64,000 bases of DNA from positions 220,226-284,225 of the forward strand of contig NZ_LJYW01000001.1 of assembly GCF_001305515.1 (NCBI RefSeq). Reading direction: 5' to 3'. The notes beneath the pieces were generated by a model. That model saw nothing but the letters and a program-made list of their open reading frames with translations. It was not told the DNA's origin and ran no database searches. Shown one piece after another: positions 8,390-19,136 of this stretch. The DNA comes from Prosthecodimorpha hirschii. GTDB lineage: Bacteria; Pseudomonadota; Alphaproteobacteria; Rhizobiales; Ancalomicrobiaceae. Within the stretch, counting starts at the first letter, position 1. Each line of letters opens with the position of its first letter. The position numbers and the translations under genes are program-made.

Positions 8390-9577
8390 ATGGCGCGAAC
8401 ACTCTATCTGCATATCGGCATGCCGAAGACGGGATCGACCTCGATCCAGGAGTCGTTCGATGCCCACCGGGCTGAACTTTCAGCGGCAGGCATCAACTAT
8501 CTCGATTTCGGGCCGAGCCATTCCAAGGTTTTTCTGGCGCTGTTCTCGCCGAAGAAGATGAAACTGCGGGCGAGGGTCACCAAGCATCTCGGTGCCGACA
8601 CCGCGATGACCGACTACTCTCTCGACGACCTCGAACAGGCTTTCAAGACCCAGCTGACGCTGCCGAATGCCGGGATCACGATCGCCTCCGGGGAAATGCT
8701 GTTCCGCTTCTCCAAGACCCAGTGCCGCGACCTGCACCGGTTCCTGTCGCCGCATTTCGATACGATCCGCGTCGTCGCCTACCTGCGCGAGCCCCTGAGC
8801 CTTGCCAACAGCCGCGCGCAGCAGAACGTCAAAGGCGCCCGCGGCACTCTCGGCGAGATGGCCGATCTGGCCGCGATCCATGCCGGCCGCAGCCCGCTGG
8901 TGCCGCATTACCGGGAGCATGTCGAAACCTGGGCCTCCGTCTTCGGCCAGGACGCGATGATCCTGCGCGAGTTCGACCGCAAGCAGTTCGTCGGCGGCGA
9001 CCTGCTGGTCGATTTCTGCCATGTGGTCGGCGTGCCGGACACCCTGCACGCGGCGCTTGCCGGGATCTGGACGAAGACCGCCCGCAATGCTGAGACCATC
9101 CTGATCCTCGACAGCTATCTGCGGCGCAGCCGTGAAGGCCACCGCCCGGCCTTCGCTCCCTTGCGCGACCGCCTCGAAGATGTTCCCGGCTCCCACTTCT
9201 CGCTGCCCGAGCCCGTGCTGCGGGCGGTGATGCAGGCGGTCGAGGCGGACGTGGCCTGGCTGCGCGCAGAGACCGGGCATCCATTCTTCGCCGGCGCCGA
9301 TCCCGCAAAGGTCGCGGGCGCGGCGGCGTGGAGCGACGAGACGCGCGCGGCGCTCGCCGGGATCCTGGGAAGTCCGGTCGCCCCGATCGACCGCGCCGAT
9401 CCGGTCGCCGCCCAGGCCGCGATCGACCGGCTGACCGACCAACTGGCCGCAGTCGTCGGGCCGAGCCGCAGGGCGGGCGGCAAATACGATCGCGGTCGGC
9501 TCGGCCCGGCTTTGGAGCGGATCGCCAACCTTGTCCGCTTCGCCCTGCGCCGCCTGAAGCGGGCCGTGCGCCGCTGA
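8390..9577 (+). CDS. Sulfotransferase-like P-loop protein
   Basis: The 395-residue protein opens with RTLYLHIGMPKTGSTSIQ, the 5'-phosphosulfate-binding loop of PAPS-dependent sulfotransferases. A second conserved stretch, VVAYLREPLSLANSR, corresponds to the 3'-phosphate-binding region. The C-terminal 100 residues are basic and helical. TTG 8354 and ATG 8357 also open the frame, but ATG 8390 places the P-loop at residues 8-18, as in relatives. The start of a related gene lies at 63704 (HIGMPKAGSTTLQ, with the same internal SGE motif). A role in sulfation of surface polysaccharide or glycan is a guess; no neighbouring polysaccharide gene tells the acceptor. Confidence 0.78.
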   Translation: MARTLYLHIGMPKTGSTSIQESFDAHRAELSAAGINYLDFGPSHSKVFLALFSPKKMKLRARVTKHLGADTAMTDYSLDDLEQAFKTQLTLPNAGITIASGEMLFRFSKTQCRDLHRFLSPHFDTIRVVAYLREPLSLANSRAQQNVKGARGTLGEMADLAAIHAGRSPLVPHYREHVETWASVFGQDAMILREFDRKQFVGGDLLVDFCHVVGVPDTLHAALAGIWTKTARNAETILILDSYLRRSREGHRPAFAPLRDRLEDVPGSHFSLPEPVLRAVMQAVEADVAWLRAETGHPFFAGADPAKVAGAAAWSDETRAALAGILGSPVAPIDRADPVAAQAAIDRLTDQLAAVVGPSRRAGGKYDRGRLGPALERIANLVRFALRRLKRAVRR

Positions 9578-9600
9578 ACGGCCCCGCGCGGCCCTTGCCG

Positions 9601-11253
9601 TCAGCGCTGCCGGTTTTCCCAGTCCGGATGGATGAAATAGGGCGCGTTCGATCGCGGCAGCGGCGTCCGGCCGAGCACATGGTCGGCGATCTTCTCGCCG
9701 ATCATGATGGTCGGCGCATTGAGATTGCCGGTGGTGATCGACGGCATGATCGAACTGTCGGCGACCCGGAGGCCGTCGACCCCATAGACCCGGCCCTCAC
9801 CGTCGACCACCGCCCGGCCGTCGTCGCGCCGCCCCATCCGGGCCGTGCAGGAGGGATGATAGGCGCTCTCGACATTGCCGCGGATCCAGTCGTCGATCGC
9901 CGCATCCGAGGTCACGTCCGCGCCCGGCTGGATCTCCTCGGCGCGCCAGCGGGCGAAGGCCGGCTGCGCGAACAGTTCCCGCGTCAGCCGCACGCAGGCG
10001 CGCATCTCCTCCCAGTCGTCGGGATGGCTCATATAGTTGAACAGGATCGACGGCTTGTCCTGCGGATCGGCGCTTTTCAGGCGGACATGGCCGCGCGATT
10101 TGGAGCGCATCGGCCCGACATGGGCCTGGAAGCCGTGCCGGTCGACATGCGCGGCGCCGTCGTAGCGCACCGCCGCGGGCAGGAAATGATACTGGATGTC
10201 CGGATAGCGGATGCCGGCACGCGAGCGGATAAAGCCGCAGGTCTCGAAATGATTGGTCGCGCCGAGCCCGTCGCGGCGCAGGATCCAGCGCATGCCGATC
10301 AGCGCCTTGGCGAGCGGGTTCATATGCGAATAGAGCGTGACCGGCTCGCGCGCGGCGACCTGGAAATAGAATTCCAGATGATCCTGCAGGTTCTCGCCGA
10401 CCCCCGGCCGGTCGGCCAGGACCGGGATGCCGAGACGACCGAGTTCCGCCCCAGGTCCGACGCCCGAGAGCTTCAGGATCTGCGGCGATCCGATCGGACC
10501 GGCCGACAGGATCACCTCGCGCCGCGCCCGGATCGTCTCGCGGGCGCCGCCCCGCTCGATCTCGACACCGACCGCCCGGCCGGCCTCGAACACGACGCGG
10601 GTGACCAGGACGTCGGTCATCAGCGCCAGATTATTCCGTCTCAGGGCCGGCTTCAGATAGGCATTGGCGGTCGACCAGCGCCGGCCGCGATGGACGGTCA
10701 TGTCCATGCGGCCGAAGCCTTCCTGCCGGTAGCCGTTGACGTCGTCGGTCTCGGCATAGCCGGCCTCGCGGCCGGCCTCGACGAAGGCGCGGTAGAGCGG
10801 GTTCTTCAGCGTGCCGTAGGAGGTATTCAGCGGACCGGACCCGCCGCGATACTCCGTCTCGCCCTCCGCCCGGGTCTCGGCGCGCTTGAAGTAGGGCAGC
10901 ACGTCCGCATAGGACCACCCCTCGGCGCCCTCCTCCGCCCAGCGATCGAAATCGGCCGGATTGCCGCGGATATAGACCATGCCGTTGATGGACGACGAGC
11001 CGCCGATCACCTTGCCGCGCGGGACATGCAGGTGGCGGCCGCCGAGATGCGGCTCGGCCTCGGTCTCGTAGAACCAGTTGTAGCGCGGCTGGTTCATGGG
11101 AATCGACAGCGCGGTCGGCATCTGGATGAAGATCGAGCCGTCCCAGCCGCCGCGCTCCAGCACGATCGCGCTGTGGCGGCCATCTTCGGTCAGGCGGGCG
11201 GCCAGGACCGAACCGGCCGATCCCGAACCGACGATGACGAAATCGAACTCCAT
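9601..11253 (-). CDS. betA: Choline dehydrogenase (GMC oxidoreductase)
   Basis: The 550-residue enzyme oxidises choline to betaine aldehyde at the membrane, using FAD. Evidence: the dinucleotide-binding [16 protein letters not shown] at the N-terminus, the GMC signature [35 protein letters not shown], and the active-site region [10 protein letters not shown] with the C-terminal TTGNLNAPT. Length is close to the usual 550-560. The ATG at 11253 is preferred; an ATG at 11262 would add three residues. It is the last gene of betI-betB-betA, 55 bases after betB, in the order common in alphaproteobacteria. Expression is expected to be relieved from BetI repression by choline. Confidence 0.95.
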   Translation of the reverse strand: MEFDFVIVGSGSAGSVLAARLTEDGRHSAIVLERGGWDGSIFIQMPTALSIPMNQPRYNWFYETEAEPHLGGRHLHVPRGKVIGGSSSINGMVYIRGNPADFDRWAEEGAEGWSYADVLPYFKRAETRAEGETEYRGGSGPLNTSYGTLKNPLYRAFVEAGREAGYAETDDVNGYRQEGFGRMDMTVHRGRRWSTANAYLKPALRRNNLALMTDVLVTRVVFEAGRAVGVEIERGGARETIRARREVILSAGPIGSPQILKLSGVGPGAELGRLGIPVLADRPGVGENLQDHLEFYFQVAAREPVTLYSHMNPLAKALIGMRWILRRDGLGATNHFETCGFIRSRAGIRYPDIQYHFLPAAVRYDGAAHVDRHGFQAHVGPMRSKSRGHVRLKSADPQDKPSILFNYMSHPDDWEEMRACVRLTRELFAQPAFARWRAEEIQPGADVTSDAAIDDWIRGNVESAYHPSCTARMGRRDDGRAVVDGEGRVYGVDGLRVADSSIMPSITTGNLNAPTIMIGEKIADHVLGRTPLPRSNAPYFIHPDWENRQR

Positions 11254-11308
11254 GGACGGCATCCCGGACGTTTGAAGCGATGCGGCGGCGGTTGGACCGG
11301 TCGGCCGC

Positions 11309-12771
<1,463 letters not shown>

Positions 12772-12775
<4 letters not shown>

Positions 12776-13425
12776 GGGCGTGTCCTTGTCGGTGCGGGCG
12801 CAACGAGGGCAAGAGCGAGCAGGGCGAGCTGGGCATCGACGAAGGCGGAGACCGTCGCCCGTGCGGCCGCGCTGTCGAGCGGGCGGTCGGACAGCGTGGC
12901 GCGCAGCCAGACCCCGTCGATCATGGCCGCGGTCGCCTCGGCGAGGCGCTGCGCCGCGTCCGGCCCGGCAAAGCCGCGGAAGCCCGCCTTCAGGTTGGAG
13001 ATCATGCGCCGCTCGTAGACGCGCTGGACGCGCCGGAAGCGCGGCATGACCGTGACCTCGCCCCAGAAGGCGAGCCAGACGGTCGCGATGCGCCGTTCGA
13101 ACTGGCATTCGCCCAGATTGGCGTCGATGACCGCCTGGATGCGCTCGCGCGGCGTGCCGGCGGCCCTCAGGCCCTCCGACACCAAGGCGCCGAGCCCGGC
13201 CGCGAGATGCCGGAGCGTCGCCTCCAGCAATCCGCCCTTGTCGGTAAAGTAAAAGGCGACCAGACCGGTCGAAATGCCGGCGCGGCCGGCGATCCCGGCC
13301 AGAGTCGTCTGCGCGAAGCCGACCGCGGCAATCTCGTCGATCGTCGCCTCGATGATCTGGCGGCGGCGCCAGTCTTCGGCCTCGGGCGTCCGGGCTCGAA
13401 CGGTGCGGCGGGCGGTCTGCGGCAA
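12772..13425 (-). CDS. betI: TetR-family repressor of choline-betaine genes
   Basis: The 217-residue protein has an N-terminal TetR helix-turn-helix (RRQIIEATIDEIAAVGF, then GRAGISTGLVAFYFTDK, close to known BetI recognition helices) and a BetI-type C-terminal domain (WLAFWGEV, MIDGVWLR). It should repress betIBA and release it when choline binds. No ATG exists at the N-terminus: the first possible start is TTG at 13425, and a stop codon lies in frame shortly upstream. A perfect palindromic operator lies 29 bases upstream at 13454-13467. It is the first gene of the operon. Confidence 0.93.
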
Positions 13426-13453
13426 GGGCGGTCTCGGGCTCGAGGCAGTTTTC

Positions 13454-13467
13454 TGAACGTGCGTTCA
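13454..13467. promoter_or_regulatory. Probable BetI operator
   Basis: TGAACG-TG-CGTTCA is a perfect 6-2-6 inverted repeat located 29 bases before the betI start. It matches the TGAAC/GTTCA-type sites bound by BetI in other Proteobacteria and is placed for autorepression of betIBA. Confidence 0.7.
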
Positions 13468-13701
13468 ATCTACCGCATGCCGGATCGAGGACAAGCGCGG
13501 GCGCGACATCGCATGACGCATGGCGACCAGACAGGAACCCGGCAGCGGCACCGGATCGGCGTCGCAGCGCCCAATTCCGGTTCCCGTCGGAAGGGGCCGC
13601 ACGAGCGACGACTGCGGCGCGGCGAAGAGGCGCCGGAAGGCCGACCAGAAGGCCCGGAGCGCTTTGCCGGCCTTGACGCGAATGCGCCTGAGTCCGTCGC
13701 T

Positions 13702-13744
13702 TTCAGACATCTGAAGCTTCATTGATCAGGTGTTCAATCGATTG
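13702..13744. promoter_or_regulatory. Palindrome-rich leader upstream of choX
   Basis: Overlapping inverted repeats occur here: TTCAG-N4-CTGAA (13702-13715), TGAAGCTTCA (13712-13721), ATTGA-N8-TCAAT (13721-13738) and CAATCGATTG (13735-13744). They lie 130-170 bases before choX. None matches the BetI operator exactly, so a different regulator or an RNA structure is possible. Confidence 0.3.
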
Positions 13745-13871
13745 TTCCCGGTGGGACGATCGGGATCGATTGGGATATGGTCGGGCATCCCCATTACCGA
13801 TACGGTATCGGGGGCCGGCTCCCGCGGATGCCGCTGGCGGCGGGGCCGGTCGTTCGGGAGGAGTGAGATCC

Positions 13872-14822
13872 ATGCAATCCAAGCGTTTCGTCGCCGGCGC
13901 CGCCCTGGCATTCGGCCTTGCCTTCTTTGCCGGCAGCGCGGCCGCTGCGGAGCCCGCAAGCTGCAAGACCGTCCGCTTCTCCGACGTCGGCTGGACCGAC
14001 ATCACGGCCACGACCGGACTGGCCTCGCGCGTCCTGACCGGCCTCGGCTACACGCCGAAGTCGGAGGTCCTGACCGTCCCGGTGACCTATCAGTCGCTGA
14101 AGAACAAGGACATCGACGTGTTCCTCGGCAACTGGATGCCGTCGATGGAGGCGGACCGCAAGCCCTTCGTCGAGGACAAGTCGGTCGAGGTCCTGGAAGC
14201 CAATCTCGAGGGCGCCAAGTATACCCTCGCGGTCCTGCAGCCGACCTACGATGCCGGCCTGAAGACCTTCAACGACATCGCGAAGTTCAAGGACAAGCTG
14301 AAGGGCAAGATCGTCGGCATCGAGGCCGGCAACGACGGCAACCGTCTGATCCTGGACATGATCAAGGACGACAAGTTCGGCCTGAAGACCTTCCAGCTGG
14401 TGGAATCCTCCGAGCAGGGCATGATCGCCGAGGTCGAGCGCGCGTCCAAGCGCAAGGAGCACGTCGTGTTCCTGGGCTGGGAGCCGCATCCGATGAACAC
14501 CAAGTTCAAGATGAAGTATCTGGAAGGCGGCGACGACGTGTTCGGACCGAATCTCGGCGGCGCGACCATTTATACCAACGTCCGCGCCGGCTATCTGTCG
14601 GAATGCCCGAACGTCGCCCAGCTGCTCAAGAACCTGAAGTTCTCCCTCAAGATGGAGAACGAGGTGATGGGCCTGATCCTCGACGGCGGCCTCGACGGCA
14701 GCAAGGCCGGCGAGAAGTGGCTGAAGTCGAACCCCAAGGTGCTCGACGACTGGCTGAAGAACGTCTCCACCCTCGACGGCAAGCCCGGCCTCCCCGCCGT
14801 CAAGAAGAGCCTCGGCCTCTGA
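13872..14822 (+). CDS. choX: Choline ABC transporter periplasmic binding protein
   Basis: The 316-residue protein has a signal peptide (FVAGAALAFGLAFFAGSAAAA) followed by an OpuAC-type choline/betaine-binding domain. Family motifs include FSDVGWTDITATT, the DVFLGNWMPS loop that lines the quaternary-ammonium pocket of ChoX, GIEAGNDGN and FLGWEPHPMN. A GGGAGGAG ribosome binding site precedes the ATG. It belongs to choX-choW-choV, but a 1-kb repeat array separates it from choW, unlike the usual tight spacing. Binding proteins are normally made in excess over the permease, and the array may help that by stopping transcription. Confidence 0.95.
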   Translation: MQSKRFVAGAALAFGLAFFAGSAAAAEPASCKTVRFSDVGWTDITATTGLASRVLTGLGYTPKSEVLTVPVTYQSLKNKDIDVFLGNWMPSMEADRKPFVEDKSVEVLEANLEGAKYTLAVLQPTYDAGLKTFNDIAKFKDKLKGKIVGIEAGNDGNRLILDMIKDDKFGLKTFQLVESSEQGMIAEVERASKRKEHVVFLGWEPHPMNTKFKMKYLEGGDDVFGPNLGGATIYTNVRAGYLSECPNVAQLLKNLKFSLKMENEVMGLILDGGLDGSKAGEKWLKSNPKVLDDWLKNVSTLDGKPGLPAVKKSLGL

Positions 14823-14844
14823 CCTGACCGCCGGACCGGGCTTT

Positions 14845-15700
14845 TGGTCCGAGCGGGACCGAGAGGTCTTGTCGGGATGCGATATCGCACCCCTCATCCG
14901 CCCTTCGGGCACCTTCTCCCTCAAGGGGAGAAGGGGAAGGAAACGGGGGATCGGGCGGAGTGCGTATCGATGGTCTGCGTGCATTTGGCACGATTCCTCA
15001 TGATCTCCTTCCCCCGCTTGGGGAGAAGGCGAAGGAACCGGAGGAACGGCACCATCCCGCAACCTCCCCTTCGCCCCCTGGAGGGGGGAGAAGGTGGCCG
15101 AAGGCCGGATGAGGGGGTGGATCGGGCGAAAACCCGCCGGCTCCACGGTCCAAGTCCGGTCCGAGTGGGACCGAGAGGTCTTGCCGGGATGCGACATCGC
15201 ACCCCTCATCCGCCCTTCGGGCACCTTCTCCCTCAAGGGGAGAAGGGGAAGGAGCCGGGGGATCGGGCGGGGTGTGGATCGATGGTCTGCGTGCCTTGGG
15301 CACCAACCCGCAGCATCTCCTTCTCCCGCGTGGAGACAGGCGAAGGAGCCGGGGGATCGGCACGATCCCGCAACATCCCCTTCTCCCACCCGTGGGGGGA
15401 GAAGGTGGCCGAAGGCCGGATGAGGGGGTGGATCGGGCGGATATCCGCCGGATCCGCGGTCCAAGTCCGGCCCGAGCGGGACCGGGAGGTCTTGTCGGGA
15501 TGCGATATCGAGACCCCTCATCCGCCCTTCGGGCACCTTCTCCCTCAAGGGGAGAAGGCGAAGGAGCCGGGAGATCGGGCGCGGGCGATTGACTCGGCAA
15601 AGAGCCGTGCCCTGGTGCCGTATCGCACGATCCCGCAACATCCCCTTTCCCCCTCAAGGGGAGAAGGCGAAGGAACCGGGGGATCGGGCGGGACTGTCGG
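14845..15700. repeat. Three tandem copies of a ~312-bp palindromic repeat inside the cho operon
   Basis: Three successive units have the same landmarks 312 bases apart: cccctcatccgcccttcggg begins at 14890, 15202 and 15514, preceded each time by a gaggtctt...gatgcga(t/c)atc segment. Units 1 and 2 end in an inverted version (gagaaggtggccgaaggccg) around 15083-15126 and 15394-15430, so each can form a long stem. Unit 3 lacks the inverted end and breaks into a shorter eaggggagaagg-type copy near 15650. The whole interval 14823-15865 holds no gene; the long frames running through it are repeat translations. This type of repeat (ccctcatccgcc...aggggagaagg) is widespread in intergenic DNA of alphaproteobacteria. 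Confidence 0.88.
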
Positions 15701-15865
15701 AGGCATGAGCAGGGATCGGTCTGGTCCTGCGCCAACGGCCCGCAAGGGGACCGTCCGCCGGGTCGGTCGGCAGAGCATTCCCGAGTCCCGCGGCTTCGGG
15801 CGGGAGCGGTCTTTCCAGCCATTGTGACGTCGGCCGGTGGGCCGGCGGTCTCGGGGGGCCTCGGC

Positions 15866-16717
15866 ATGGAAGAGTGGTTGACGGCTTGGAAGCTGCCCTT
15901 CGGGGCCTGGATGAAGGTGGTCATCGACTTCATCCAGGACAATTTCGGCACGGCGCTCGACGGCATCACGGACGTGATGAAGTTCATCATCGAGGGCACC
16001 ACCTGGGTGTTCCTGCTGCTGCCGCCGCTTGCGATGATCGCGCTCGTCGCCGCCCTGGTCTGGTGGCTGCACCGCAAGGTTTCGCTGACCGTCGGCGTCA
16101 CCGCCGCGCTCCTGCTGATCGCCAATCTCGGCTACTGGGAAGCCCTGATGGAGACCGTGTCGCTGGTCGGCTATGCGACGCTGTTCTCGGTCGTCATCGG
16201 CGTCCCGCTCGGCGTCGCCGCCGGACACCGCCCCTGGCTCTACGACACCATGCGGCCGGTGCTCGACCTGATGCAAACGCTGCCGACCTTCGTCTACCTG
16301 ATCCCGACGCTGGTCCTGTTCGGACTGGGCGTGGTGCCGGGCATCATCTCGACCGTCATCTTTGCCGTTCCGGCGCCGATCCGGCTGACCTATCTCGGCA
16401 TCACCTCGGTGCCGAAGCCGCTGCTCGAAGCCGGCCAGGCCTTCGGCGCCACGAAGCAGCAGCTGCTCTGGAAGGTGGAACTGCCGTCCGCGCTGCCGAC
16501 CATCATGACCGGCATCAACCAGTGCATCATGCTCAGCCTGTCGATGGTGGTGATCGCCGCCATGGTCGGCGCCGGCGGCCTCGGCAAGCCGGTGGTGCGG
16601 GCACTGTCGAGCGTCAACATTCCGATGGGCTTCGAGGCAGGCCTCTCCATCGTGCTGCTCGCCATCATTCTCGACCGGGTGTGCAAGGCCCCCGAACGCA
16701 AGAGGGGGACGCCATGA
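15866..16717 (+). CDS. choW: Choline ABC transporter permease
   Basis: The 283-residue inner-membrane protein has about six or seven hydrophobic segments and the ABC-permease coupling motif EAGQAFGATKQQLLWKVELP. Its LPTFVYLIPTLVLFGLG and MVGAGGLGKPV segments are typical of ProW/ChoW. The frame opens earlier, but ATG 15866 has GGGGGG seven bases upstream and gives the usual MEEWL start. It overlaps choV by four bases (ATGA). It would form the translocation pore for choline with ChoX and ChoV. Confidence 0.94.
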   Translation: MEEWLTAWKLPFGAWMKVVIDFIQDNFGTALDGITDVMKFIIEGTTWVFLLLPPLAMIALVAALVWWLHRKVSLTVGVTAALLLIANLGYWEALMETVSLVGYATLFSVVIGVPLGVAAGHRPWLYDTMRPVLDLMQTLPTFVYLIPTLVLFGLGVVPGIISTVIFAVPAPIRLTYLGITSVPKPLLEAGQAFGATKQQLLWKVELPSALPTIMTGINQCIMLSLSMVVIAAMVGAGGLGKPVVRALSSVNIPMGFEAGLSIVLLAIILDRVCKAPERKRGTP

Positions 16718-17913
16718 GCGAGGGCGAAACCGCCATTTCGATCCGCAACGTCGACATCGTCTTCGCCGCCAACCCGGCGCCGGCGCTCAAGCTGCTCGAC
16801 GAGGGACGCAGCCGAGAGGAAATCCTCGCCGCCACCAATGCGGTGCTGGGCGCGGCCGGCGTGTCGCTGGAGGTCAAGCGCGGCGAGATCTGCGTGCTGA
16901 TGGGCCTGTCGGGCTCCGGCAAGTCGACCATCCTGCGCGCGATCAACCGGCTGAACGAGGTCAGCCGCGGCGAGATCCTGGTCGCCGACGAAGGCCAGAT
17001 GATCAACGTCGCCTCCTGCGAGGCCGAGACGCTGCGACGGCTGCGCCAGCGGCGCGTGACCATGGTGTTCCAACAGTTCGCGCTGCTGCCCTGGCGGACG
17101 GTGCGCGAGAATGTCGGCTTCGGCCTCGAACTGCGCGGCATGACCAAGCCGGAGCGGGACGCGGTCGTCGACCAGAAGCTCGCCATGGTCGGCCTGTCGA
17201 AATGGGCCGACAAGTTCGCCAACGAACTGTCCGGCGGCATGCAGCAGCGCGTCGGCCTCGCCCGCGCCTTCGCGACCGACGCCGACATCCTCCTGATGGA
17301 CGAGCCCTTCTCGGCCCTCGATCCGCTGATCCGCACCAAGCTGCAGGACGAGCTTCTCTCCCTGCAGAAGGAGCTGAAGAAGACCATCGTCTTCGTCAGC
17401 CACGATCTCGACGAGGCACTGAAGCTCGGCAACCACATCGCGATCATGGAAGGCGGCCGGGTCGTTCAATACGGGCCGCCGGAGGACATCATCCTCAAGC
17501 CGGTCAACGACTATGTCCGCGAATTCGTCGCCAACGTGAACCCGCTCAACGTGCTCAGCGCCTACAACGTCATGCGCGATGCCCGCGACCTGGAACCGGC
17601 CGGCGAAGGCTGGCTGTGGCTCGACCGCCGGCGCACCACGCGCTTCCGGCTCGGACCGGACCGCAAGGTCGTCCAGGCCGAGGCCATGGGCAGCGCGGCG
17701 ACCTGGGTGGCAACCGAGGATGCCGGCAAGCCCTTCCCCGAAGGCGCTCATGTCGCCTTCTGGGCGCGCCAGTCGACGCCGCTGCGCCATGTCATGCATG
17801 CCATGCAGCGCGATGCCGGGCCGGTCGCGGTGTTCGATGCCGAGGACCATCTGGTCGGCGCCATCGGGGTGCGCGACGTGCTCGGCGCCGTGCTGCGGCG
17901 CGAACAGGGCTGA
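16714..17913 (+). CDS. choV: Choline ABC transporter ATP-binding protein
   Basis: The 399-residue ATPase has Walker A GLSGSGKST, a Q-loop (FQQFALLPWRTV), the signature LSGGMQQRVGLARA, Walker B DILLMDEPFSALDP and switch His in VSHDLDEA. The length and the QQFALLPWRTV region match ProV/ChoV. A C-terminal region (about 290-399) corresponds to the regulatory tail, ending in an AVFDAEDHLVGAIGVRDVLG segment like a CBS half-domain. The start overlaps the choW stop. The last 20 bases of the gene, including the stop, are repeated 51 bases downstream. Confidence 0.95.
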   Translation: MSEGETAISIRNVDIVFAANPAPALKLLDEGRSREEILAATNAVLGAAGVSLEVKRGEICVLMGLSGSGKSTILRAINRLNEVSRGEILVADEGQMINVASCEAETLRRLRQRRVTMVFQQFALLPWRTVRENVGFGLELRGMTKPERDAVVDQKLAMVGLSKWADKFANELSGGMQQRVGLARAFATDADILLMDEPFSALDPLIRTKLQDELLSLQKELKKTIVFVSHDLDEALKLGNHIAIMEGGRVVQYGPPEDIILKPVNDYVREFVANVNPLNVLSAYNVMRDARDLEPAGEGWLWLDRRRTTRFRLGPDRKVVQAEAMGSAATWVATEDAGKPFPEGAHVAFWARQSTPLRHVMHAMQRDAGPVAVFDAEDHLVGAIGVRDVLGAVLRREQG

Positions 17914-17964
17914 AGCGGTCCCGAGAAGCCCGTCTGCGCCGTCTTGCGGCGCGAACAGGGCTGA
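17894..17964 (+). repeat. Short duplication of the choV 3' end
   Basis: The 20-base segment tgcggcgcgaacagggctga ending choV (17894-17913) recurs at 17945-17964. About ten further bases upstream are similar (gcgccgt). The 51-base shift equals 17 codons, suggesting a small tandem duplication that left a second stop codon in non-coding sequence. Confidence 0.8.
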
Positions 17965-17992
17965 GCCGGAACGACGCGACCCGGCGCGGGGC

Positions 17993-18994
17993 TCACCCGC
18001 GCCGGCGGCCGCCGCGGGCGCGGGTCTCGGCGCTCGGCGGCGGGCTCTGCAGCGGGCCGACGGCGGCGACGATCTCGTCGAGGCTCGGACGGGCGCGGCG
18101 GATATGCTCGTCGACCGCCCGGCGCATGGCGGCGAGATGGCCCGACGAGGTGCCGCAGCAGCCGCCGACGATCCGGCAGCCGGTATCGATCGCCAGCCGG
18201 GCATAGTCGGCCATCAGCTCCGGCGTGCCGGTATAAACGACCTTGTCGCCGTCCACCCGCGGGATGCCGCAATTGGCCTTGGCGACCACGGCCATCTCCG
18301 GATGGGCCTCGGTCATGGCGCCGACCGAGGCGAGCAGGTCGGAGGCGCCGACACCGCAATTGGCGCCGACCGCAAGCGGGGCCTGCGCCAGCCCGGCGGC
18401 GAGATCGGCCAGCGCCGCCGGCGGCAGTCCCATCATGGTCCGTCCGGCCGTGTCGAAGCTCGCCGTCACGGTGAAGGGCAGGCCGACCCGGATCGCGGCC
18501 GCGGTCGCGGCGCGGATCTCCTCCGGCGCCGACATGGTCTCGATCCAGGCGACATCGGCGCCGCCGGCCTTCAGCCCCTCGATCTCCTCGGCAAAGACGT
18601 CGATCGCCTCTTCCTCGGTCATCGGCCCGAGCGGGGCGAAGAGATCGCCGGTCGGCCCGACCGAGCCGGCGACCACGACCGGACGGCCGGCCGCGTCGGC
18701 GACCTCGCGAGCGAGCCGGGCGGCCTTCTCGGCCAGTTCGCGCGTGCGCCCCTCGGCCTTGTGCAGCGCCAGGCGGCGGCGGTTGCAGCCGAAGCTGTTG
18801 GTCAGGATGATGTCGGCGCCGGCATCGACGAAGCCCTGGTGCAGGGCGCGGATGCGATCGGGGTGCAGGTCGTTCCAGAATTCCGGCGGATCGCCGGCCT
18901 CGAGCCCCATGGCGAAGAGATTGGTCCCGGTCGCGCCGTCGGCGAGCAGGACGGGACGCTCGGCGAGCAGGGCTTCGAGGCTGGAACGGGTCAT
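17993..18994 (-). CDS. bmt: Betaine-homocysteine S-methyltransferase
   Basis: The 333-residue protein is a homocysteine S-methyltransferase-domain enzyme. Its zinc-binding cysteines are visible in GANCGVG and in GGCCGTS near the C-terminus, with the N-terminal LLADGATGTNLF and DIILTNSFGCNRRRL motifs. In alphaproteobacteria this subfamily transfers a methyl group from glycine betaine to homocysteine, giving dimethylglycine and methionine. It is convergent with choV. Placement beside choline uptake and oxidation genes supports betaine as methyl donor, and the dimethylglycine dehydrogenase-like gene at the window start could take the product. AAGGA lies about 13 bases before the ATG. Confidence 0.88.
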   Translation of the reverse strand: MTRSSLEALLAERPVLLADGATGTNLFAMGLEAGDPPEFWNDLHPDRIRALHQGFVDAGADIILTNSFGCNRRRLALHKAEGRTRELAEKAARLAREVADAAGRPVVVAGSVGPTGDLFAPLGPMTEEEAIDVFAEEIEGLKAGGADVAWIETMSAPEEIRAATAAAIRVGLPFTVTASFDTAGRTMMGLPPAALADLAAGLAQAPLAVGANCGVGASDLLASVGAMTEAHPEMAVVAKANCGIPRVDGDKVVYTGTPELMADYARLAIDTGCRIVGGCCGTSSGHLAAMRRAVDEHIRRARPSLDEIVAAVGPLQSPPPSAETRARGGRRRG

Positions 18995-19136
18995 TGCGGG
19001 GGAGGTCCTTCGCCGATTGTGCAGCGCGGTGGTAACGGATCCGGCGCCGAGGTCAAGCCGCGTGCCGAAGCCAGCTTGCCAGACCTCCCGGCAACCGCTT
19101 ACCTGGGGGCGACGTTACGATATTTCGAGGGGTGGA

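Noticed and set aside
14845-15700. Possible CRISPR array
   Set aside because: The repeat unit is about 312 bases, with no short unique spacers of even length and no cas genes.
14844-15827. A 327-codon open frame and others on both strands through 14.8-15.8 kb
   Set aside because: They run through the 312-bp repeats and encode repetitive Arg/Gly/Pro-rich peptides that match no protein; no ribosome sites.
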